Below are positions 23,721 to 28,330 of a DNA stretch of 28,330 bases, piece after piece. The notes beneath the pieces are model-generated. The model did no database searches and was not told where the DNA came from. It saw nothing but the letters and a program-made list of their open reading frames with translations. Location: positions 1 to 28,330 of the forward strand of contig NZ_CAJPNR010000024.1 of the NCBI RefSeq assembly GCF_905372115.1, given 5' to 3'. Position 1 is the stretch's first letter. Every line of letters begins with the position of its first letter. The stretch comes from an uncultured Streptococcus sp. Its GTDB lineage: Bacteria; Bacillota; Bacilli; Lactobacillales; Streptococcaceae. Both the position numbers and the translations under genes were made by a program.

Positions 23721-24500
23721 TTACGACAGGCGCTCTTCCAGCTGGAAGTCGATAGGAAGCCAGGCCAGCACATTCTCCAGCTGCTTTTCCCAGTAATACC
23801 ACTCATGCTTACCTGGACTGTGGCTGTAAGTAATCTCCAAGCCTAAGTCTTGCAGGTTTTTCACCGCCGCCTGATTGGCCTTGTAGAGAAAGTCTTCTTC
23901 GCCACACCATGCCCAAAGCTTAGTCTTTTTATCAGATTGCTTGGCTATACTTTCCAGCGAATGAGGGCTGCTGGTCCAGTCTTTATAGTCTCCAAAAACT
24001 CCCCGCCAATAGGCCGGTGTTGCCATCTCAGCATTATCCGGACGAGCATCAAGAAAACTCAAAGCCCCAGAAAGACTAGCGGCGTATGAAAAGCGGTTAG
24101 ACTTGAGAGCCAGCTTAAAGGCTCCGTATCCACCCATGGAAAGACCAGCGATAAAATTCTTCTCCCGCTTATCTGACATATTTGGGAAAAAGCGCTTGAG
24201 CACCCGAGGCAGCTCCTCAGCGATGGCTTCATAATAGTTAAAACCGTACTGAGTATCGGTGTACCAGCCATTGCTGGTATTAGGCATGACAACAATCAAG
24301 TTGGTCGAGCGAACCAGGCGTTCAATATTTGAACGCTTGAGCCAGCTATTGTGATTCCCGTTCATACCATGAAGCAGGTACAAAACAGGAATATCCTTAT
24401 CATCCGGCTTATCAACACGAGCTGCGTCCGGATAGAGGACATTGACGCCCCATTCCATCTCCAAAGCCTCAGAATAATACTCTATTTTCATCACTGCCAT
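23721..24500 (-). CDS. estA: Tributyrin-type esterase EstA
   Basis: A 259-residue alpha/beta-hydrolase of the esterase D/S-formylglutathione hydrolase-like branch, matching streptococcal EstA. Motifs: YLLHGMNGNHNSWLKR (oxyanion region, ~35-50), the nucleophile elbow GLSMGGYGAFKLAL with catalytic Ser near 120, WCGEEDFLY with the probable catalytic Asp, and HEWYYWEKQL with the catalytic His near the C terminus. EstA cleaves short-chain acyl esters; pneumococcal EstA is also reported to deacetylate sialic acids. ATG 24500 (MAVMKIEYYS) is chosen because AAGGAG lies eight bases upstream and the family starts here; upstream in-frame ATGs at 24506 and 24530 fit less well. It lies downstream of rnjB, separated by a wobble-containing hairpin that may only partly terminate. 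Confidence 0.94.
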   Translation of the reverse strand: MAVMKIEYYSEALEMEWGVNVLYPDAARVDKPDDKDIPVLYLLHGMNGNHNSWLKRSNIERLVRSTNLIVVMPNTSNGWYTDTQYGFNYYEAIAEELPRVLKRFFPNMSDKREKNFIAGLSMGGYGAFKLALKSNRFSYAASLSGALSFLDARPDNAEMATPAYWRGVFGDYKDWTSSPHSLESIAKQSDKKTKLWAWCGEEDFLYKANQAAVKNLQDLGLEITYSHSPGKHEWYYWEKQLENVLAWLPIDFQLEERLS

Positions 24501-24527
24501 TCGCATTTCTCCTTCGTATCTTCCTGA

Positions 24528-24555
24528 CAAGAAAAAGCCGAAGCCCGACTTTTCT
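24528..24555 (-). terminator. Terminator or attenuator between rnjB and estA
   Basis: Minus strand AAAAGTCG / CGGCTTTT stem (24553-24546 and 24540-24533) with one G-U pair and a five-base loop, then TTTTTC. No separate estA promoter is evident between it and the estA start, so some readthrough is likely. Confidence 0.7.
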
Positions 24556-24574
24556 TATATTTGTGTTCAGATTT

Positions 24575-26242
24575 TTACCGCACTTCCATAACAACCGGCA
24601 AAATAGCTGGGCGACGCTTGGTTTGGTCAAAGAGATATTTGGCCAGACTATCACGGACAGCACCCTTCAGCTCTCCCCAGTCAAAGCTATCCTGCGCCAG
24701 ATAGTCTTCCACTGTTTTATTGACAAGGTCAGAGCTCTCACGCAAAATATCTCTGCTCTTCTTGACATAGACAAATCCACGAGTGTGTACTTTAGCCTTG
24801 GAAATGATTTTCTTTTCCTTACGGTTAACCGTGAGTGCCACGATGAAAATACCATCTTCAGACAAGACCTTGCGGTCGCGCAGGACGATATTGCCTACAT
24901 CACCAATCGCATTTCCATCAATCATGACATCTCCAGCTGATACTGCACCAGCCGGCACAAAATCACCATGGTCGTATTCCATGATGCTGCCACGCTTAGG
25001 AATAAAGATATTTTCCGGCAGCATGCCAACTTCCATGGCAGCCTTGGCATGAGCATCCAATCCGCGGTACTCACCCTGAATAGGGAAGAGGTACTTAGGC
25101 TGTAGCAGGTTAATCATGAGCTGCAAATCACGCGCATTTGCGTGACCTGAAACCCGCAGGTTTTGGGTAATCAGCTTGACAATGCCACCCGCTTGATAAA
25201 TCATATTTTCCACTCGAGCCACGACCGCTTCCTTGGCAATAGATGGCGTCGTTACGATGTAAATCAAATCGCCTTCCTTGATTTCCACATAGCGGTGACG
25301 GCCGATTGACATCTTACGCAGGCCATTGATAGGCTCACCCATCCGGCCAGTCTCCAAGATAATCAATTCATGGTCTTCAAACTTAGACATTTCCTTGGGC
25401 TTGATCAAGAGGCGTTCGTCCACCAAGGACAGCTTCTTGAGGCGGATAGCCGTACGGACGATATTTTCAATGTCAAAACCTGTCAAAACCACTCGGCGGC
25501 CAGTCTCAGCAGCTGCATCAAAGACCTGCTGGATACGAGACAAGTTGCTGGCAACCGCCGCAACAATCACGCGGCCATCCCAGTCAGCAATCGTATCTTC
25601 GATTTCCTTGCCAACCTCGCTCTCACTAGCCACTTGAACGCTACTGTCCGCATTGGCTGAATCACTGAGCAAGGCCAGAACGCCCTCACGGCCAATCTCA
25701 GCCAGACGGCCAAAGTCTGTCGCGTAGGACGGGCTAGCAGACTGGTCAAACTTGAAATCACCTGTATAAACGATACTGCCTTTTCTGGTCTTGATGACAA
25801 TTCCCAAACTCTCAGGAATCGAGTGAGTCGTCCGGAAGAAGGAAACTACTGTTTTGCCAAATTCAATCTCAGTATTTTCATCAATCACATGGAAATCATT
25901 GAACTTCTTAACCGCATCATTGTTTTTGACAAACAACTTGGCCAGCTCAATCGTCAATTCTGATCCAAAAACCGGCACCTTAGCATCTGCCAAAAGATTA
26001 GGCAGAGCACCAATCGCATCTGCGTGCCCATGTGTCAGAAAGACACCCGCAATCCGCTCCTTGTTTTCAAACAAATAGTCCATGTTGGGAACGACATAAT
26101 CCACACCCAACTGCTCATTTTCTGGGTACTTCAGCCCAACATCCAATACAAAAATGGAATCATCCACTTCGGCAACGTAAAGATTTTTCCCATTTTCACG
26201 TACGCCGCCCAAAGCAATCAGTTTAATATTGCTCTTGCTCAT
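24575..26242 (-). CDS. rnjB: Ribonuclease J2
   Basis: A 555-residue metallo-beta-lactamase/beta-CASP protein. The N terminus (IALGGVRENGKNLYVAEVDD) matches J2 rather than J1, whose equivalent reads AIGGLGEIGKNTYGIE. The RNase J core follows: TTHSIPESLGIVI, VYTGDFKFDQ, LLSDSANADS, the SGHANARDLQLMINLLQPKYLFPIQGEYR motif with the beta-CASP His, and a C-terminal dimerisation domain. Motif II reads HGHADAIG, so the HxHxDH metal site lacks its last His. J2 proteins are usually weak or inactive nucleases that complex with J1 in 5'-3' mRNA decay. AGGAG lies before the ATG. A ~118-base leader with hairpins precedes it. Confidence 0.94.
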   Translation of the reverse strand: MSKSNIKLIALGGVRENGKNLYVAEVDDSIFVLDVGLKYPENEQLGVDYVVPNMDYLFENKERIAGVFLTHGHADAIGALPNLLADAKVPVFGSELTIELAKLFVKNNDAVKKFNDFHVIDENTEIEFGKTVVSFFRTTHSIPESLGIVIKTRKGSIVYTGDFKFDQSASPSYATDFGRLAEIGREGVLALLSDSANADSSVQVASESEVGKEIEDTIADWDGRVIVAAVASNLSRIQQVFDAAAETGRRVVLTGFDIENIVRTAIRLKKLSLVDERLLIKPKEMSKFEDHELIILETGRMGEPINGLRKMSIGRHRYVEIKEGDLIYIVTTPSIAKEAVVARVENMIYQAGGIVKLITQNLRVSGHANARDLQLMINLLQPKYLFPIQGEYRGLDAHAKAAMEVGMLPENIFIPKRGSIMEYDHGDFVPAGAVSAGDVMIDGNAIGDVGNIVLRDRKVLSEDGIFIVALTVNRKEKKIISKAKVHTRGFVYVKKSRDILRESSDLVNKTVEDYLAQDSFDWGELKGAVRDSLAKYLFDQTKRRPAILPVVMEVR

Positions 26243-26360
26243 TTTTTCTCCTATTCAATTTTCAGAACCTCACTTTTATCAAAGATTCTTTATTTTATTA
26301 CTAACGGTCCTTGGCTAGCCAAGTCGAATTACAGTCTTACAAACCTAAGGTTCGCATATC
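26243..26360 (-). promoter_or_regulatory. Structured 5' leader of rnjB
   Basis: On the minus strand the untranslated leader contains hairpin CGAACC-TTA-GGTTTG (26354-26340), the perfect 14-base palindrome CTTGGCTAGCCAAG (26323-26310), and a weaker AGAATC/GGTTCT stem (26289-26264) close to the start codon. No T-run follows any stem, so these are not ordinary terminators. The role is unknown. Confidence 0.5.
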
Positions 26361-26366
26361 CAACCT

Positions 26367-26394
26367 ATTATAGCATTTTTTCATGTTTTTTCAA
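26367..26394 (-). promoter_or_regulatory. Promoter of rnjB
   Basis: Minus strand: TTGAAA (26394-26389), 16 bases, TATAAT (26372-26367) with an extended TGC. Confidence 0.78.
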
Positions 26395-26426
26395 AGTCAA
26401 GTGTGCCTTCTTAGCGCCCTTTACCA

Positions 26427-26463
26427 CAAAAAAACGACCTCTAGCTTTACTCGGCTAGAGGTC
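26427..26463 (-). terminator. Orphan intrinsic terminator
   Basis: Minus strand: a perfect 10-base-pair stem GACCTCTAGC / GCTAGAGGTC (26463-26454 and 26445-26436), an eight-base loop and a T-rich tail of seven Ts. No intact gene lies upstream of it on this strand; it closes the promoter-CRE unit at 26840-26877. Confidence 0.85.
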
Positions 26464-26467
26464 TGGT

Positions 26468-26548
26468 TTACTTCGCTGGTATGAGAGCAATCAGTTCATC
26501 CAAGGTGTAACTGAATAACAATTTTTTATTTATTGTTTTTATTATTTT
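26468..26548 (-). pseudogene. Possible C-terminal remnant of a lost gene
   Basis: A 26-codon open frame ends KKLLFSYTLDELIALIPAK-stop just before a strong terminator. The last ~14 residues look like a normal amphipathic protein C-terminus, while the codons before them are AT-rich low-complexity sequence with no ribosome binding site. No start codon or coherent frame connects it to the promoter ~290 bases upstream. It may be the 3' end of a CcpA-controlled gene eroded by deletion. I cannot name the parent. A MazE-like antitoxin tail was considered (YxLDELLA-type ends) but is too short to support. Confidence 0.3.
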
Positions 26549-26695
26549 TTATAAACTTTTAATTCCTTTAACCGCTAATGATTTTCTTTTTATCTTAGCA
26601 TTGGAAATCTCTATAACATAATAAAGCACTATTGATTGAATTCTCGAAGTTTGAAAACCATCTAAAAGCTTCTACTTTCTATACTATCGTTACAA

Positions 26696-26722
26696 TCAGG
26701 CAAGCTAAGCAGGCCTGTCTGA
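26696..26722. other. Isolated stem-loop inside the orphan transcription unit
   Basis: TCAGGCAAGC and GCCTGTCTGA (26696-26705 and 26713-26722) pair with one wobble and one mismatch around a seven-base loop. There is no T-run. It would lie near the middle of the predicted minus-strand RNA. Confidence 0.35.
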
Positions 26723-26839
26723 CAATTCAACCAATATGTCAAGTAAAGCAACTACTTATGTATTACAAACAACTATACCAACAAAGTAAACTTAAAAGCG
26801 AATGAATTTGGCTTCCTTTCTTTCTATTTCCTTAACTCT

Positions 26840-26868
26840 ATTATAGTACTCTATTTAGATTTTTGCAA
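26840..26868 (-). promoter_or_regulatory. Strong orphan promoter
   Basis: Minus strand: TTGCAA (26868-26863), exactly 17 bases, TATAAT (26845-26840). A ribosome-binding-like AAAGGAAG (~26809-26816) follows about 20 bases downstream of the expected start site, but no ATG, GTG or TTG follows it at a useful distance in an open frame. Confidence 0.75.
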
Positions 26869-26877
26869 GCGTTTACA
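26864..26877. promoter_or_regulatory. Catabolite-response element (CRE)
   Basis: TGTAAACGCTTGCA on the minus strand fits the CcpA consensus TGWAARCGYTWNCW at every position. It overlaps the -35 box of the orphan promoter, where CcpA binding normally represses. Confidence 0.75.
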
Positions 26878-27114
26878 CATTAAAAATACAAAAATATTTT
26901 AAGAATTTTGAAAAAGTAGTTACACAAAGAAAAAAGGCCGTGACAAACTAATTTTTGTTATTTGGTTAATAATTCAGTATATGTTGCTTTTTTAATCCAG
27001 TAAGAATGTTAAGAAACCTCTTCTCAGAAATTAGATTCTAATCGTAATATTTTTATGTTAAAATAAATAACGGTTATATACCTCTTCCGGTATTTTATTT
27101 GGAATATTACTTAT
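26878..27114. other. AT-rich intergenic stretch, no gene seen
   Basis: I see no coding frame or RNA gene here. Noted items are a weak ATACC-TCTTCC-GGTAT hairpin near 27074-27096 followed by TTTATTT on the plus strand, and a G+C island (AAGGCCGTGACAAAC, near 26933). Very high AT content makes chance promoters likely. Confidence 0.5.
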
Positions 27115-27138
27115 TTCATTCATTGCTTTGCATGAATT

Positions 27139-27144
27139 TATAAT
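27139..27144 (+). promoter_or_regulatory. Probable -10 box of the DUF389 gene
   Basis: TATAAT 30 bases before the ATG; the best -35 candidate (TTCATT at 18 bases) is weak. Confidence 0.5.
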
Positions 27145-27174
27145 TTAGAGGACTTTAATAAGGGGAATACTATT

Positions 27175-28233
27175 ATGAGAAAAATTTTAAAAGAGGATAA
27201 ACTTTATTCTTTAGTTGAATTTAGAGATAGGCTCTACGATGATTTAGATTTATCAAGAAGCGATTTAGCTACCTTGTTATGTGCAATGTTGATTGCATCT
27301 ATTGGCTTAAACATGGATTCCACTCCAGTTATCATTGGGGCAATGTTGATTTCTCCATTAATGACACCTATTATTGGAATTGGTTTTTCATTAGCAATAC
27401 TAGATATGAAACTGCTCAGAAAGTCATTTAAAATTCTTTCTATTCAAGTTTTGTTAAGCCTCTTAGCATCTACGATTTATTTTTTTATTTCTCCAATTTC
27501 TTATGCAAGTTCAGAAATTATTGCCAGAACTTCACCAACAATTTGGGATGTAGTTATAGCTTTTGTGGGTGGGGTAGCTGGAGTTATTGGAGCACGAAAA
27601 AAAGAAGCAAATAACATTGTACCTGGAGTAGCTATCGCAACAGCTCTTATGCCCCCAGTATGTACTGTCGGCTATGCTATAGCAACAGGGAACTTTGAGT
27701 TTATGTTAGGAGCATCCTACTTATTTTTCATTAACTGTAGTTTTATTATGCTTGCTACATACATAGGGACGAGCTTAACTATGGTGAAAAATCATTACAT
27801 TAAACACAATCAAGAAGCCTATAAAATGCGAAAAATATTAATTCTAGTTTCGCTTATTCTTATTATTCCAAGTTTGGTTTCAGCGACTACCTTAGTGAGA
27901 GAGACCTTAATCAATGAATCTATAAATAAATACTTATCTGATCAGTTTAAAGAGAACACAATCCTAAAAAAGAACTATGACAAAGAAGATAATACTTTAA
28001 AGTTAACTATTTCAGGAAACTATCTTTCAGATGAGGAAGTGAAAAAAATTCTTAGTAAACAAAAGGATTATGGTTTGAAAAATATTTCAATTCAAATTTC
28101 ACAATTATCCAATGATCGATTGACCGAAAAAGACATCGTCGAGTATATTATTCAATATAAAAATGACCATGAACTTCAAAAAATTGATAAGGAAAAGGAG
28201 AAGAAAGAAACTCCAACTAAAAACAAGGAATAG
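27175..28233 (+). CDS. DUF389-family membrane protein
   Basis: A 352-residue protein. Residues ~15-210 form the conserved membrane domain of DUF389 (TIGR00341/TIGR00271-like), with LCAMLIASIGLNMDSTPVIIGAMLISPLMTPIIGIGFSL as the hallmark, then IAFVGGVAGVIGARKKEANNIVPGVAIATALMPPVCTVGYA. About six to seven hydrophobic segments are visible. The C-terminal ~125 residues are soluble and very Lys-rich (KIDKEKEKKETPTKNKE), following one more hydrophobic segment (ILILVSLILIIPSLVSATTLV). The family's function is unknown. AAGGGGA precedes the ATG. The gene is much more AT-rich than the core genes to its left and is bordered by an insertion sequence, suggesting acquisition. Confidence 0.88.
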   Translation: MRKILKEDKLYSLVEFRDRLYDDLDLSRSDLATLLCAMLIASIGLNMDSTPVIIGAMLISPLMTPIIGIGFSLAILDMKLLRKSFKILSIQVLLSLLASTIYFFISPISYASSEIIARTSPTIWDVVIAFVGGVAGVIGARKKEANNIVPGVAIATALMPPVCTVGYAIATGNFEFMLGASYLFFINCSFIMLATYIGTSLTMVKNHYIKHNQEAYKMRKILILVSLILIIPSLVSATTLVRETLINESINKYLSDQFKENTILKKNYDKEDNTLKLTISGNYLSDEEVKKILSKQKDYGLKNISIQISQLSNDRLTEKDIVEYIIQYKNDHELQKIDKEKEKKETPTKNKE

Positions 28234-28248
28234 GAACAATTTTCCTAT
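28230..28248 (+). other. Stem-loop at the DUF389 gene stop codon
   Basis: ATAGGAA-CAATT-TTCCTAT, a perfect 7-base-pair stem that includes the TAG stop codon. There is no T-run after it, so termination is uncertain; the stem could also stabilise the mRNA end. Confidence 0.45.
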
Positions 28249-28278
28249 CCAAATACACAAAAAAGAGAGAACAGGATT

Positions 28279-28330
28279 TGTACTGACCCCAAAAAGTTAG
28301 ACAATTAATTATTGAAAGGATTTAGTTCTG
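28279..28330 (+). mobile_element. Left end of an IS3-family insertion sequence, partial
   Basis: TGTACTGACCCCAAAAAGTT opens the segment and resembles the terminal inverted repeats of IS3-family elements in streptococci (IS150/IS861-like), which start TG and carry a CCCCAAAAAGTT block. GAAAGGA near the end would be the ribosome binding site of the first transposase frame, just beyond the window. The rest, including the other repeat and target duplication, is not visible. Confidence 0.65.

Noticed and set aside
26024..26458. A 144-codon plus-strand frame over the rnjB start and leader.
   Set aside because: It is antisense to rnjB for half its length, then crosses the rnjB promoter and the orphan terminator. 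The translation has no domain pattern.

Overview
This window is chromosomal DNA of a Streptococcus, most likely of the mitis/sanguinis group. The evidence is protein-level resemblance to streptococcal RNase J2, EstA, GltX, a lipoprotein-type YidC, a DUF6287 lipoprotein and RsgA, moderate-to-low GC, strong AAGGAG ribosome binding sites and many extended -10 (TGnTATAAT) promoters. Most genes lie on the minus strand. I read it as ordinary core genome interrupted by several accessory insertions.

Layout, left to right. (1) 1-6394: the 5' end of rsgA, a 1561-residue LPXTG surface adhesin with eleven CnaB repeats, a tRNA-Leu(CAG) on the plus strand, and ksgA. (2) 6415-8613: an SDR oxidoreductase, rnmV and tatD, which together with ksgA form one minus-strand unit transcribed from a promoter upstream of tatD. 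(3) 8710-11098: an MFS transporter and an ArsR-type winged-helix regulator. (4) 11374-13495, plus strand: a DUF2975 membrane protein, a small Cro/C1-type regulator and a large polytopic membrane protein, behind a promoter whose spacer contains a perfect palindrome. (5) 13606-15287: tag and an FMN split-barrel protein, divergent from a short DeoR/WYL-type regulator. (6) 15348-18508: rnpA, yidC, jag, an unrecognised protein and rpmH (L34). (7) 18657-21256: argG-argH with two ARG-box-like operators. (8) 21432-26242: a DUF6287 lipoprotein, gltX, estA and rnjB (RNase J2). (9) 26243-28330: a 930-base region without an intact gene, then a DUF389 membrane protein and the first ~50 bases of an IS3-type insertion sequence cut by the window edge.

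The core genes cover rRNA and tRNA processing (RsmA, RNase M5, RNase P protein, RNase J2), translation (L34, GltX, tRNA-Leu), membrane insertion and envelope control (YidC, Jag) and arginine synthesis. Seven core or regulatory genes appear to use TTG or GTG starts (rsgA, rnmV, the ArsR gene, rpmH, yidC, rnpA, gltX). I relocated several starts using ribosome binding sites. The most unusual stretch is 26427-26877. It has a strong minus-strand promoter, a textbook catabolite-response element over its -35 box and a strong intrinsic terminator about 400 bases downstream, but between them only a short C-terminus-like reading frame. It is either a decayed CcpA-controlled gene or a small RNA. I found no CRISPR array, prophage or clearly novel multi-gene system.
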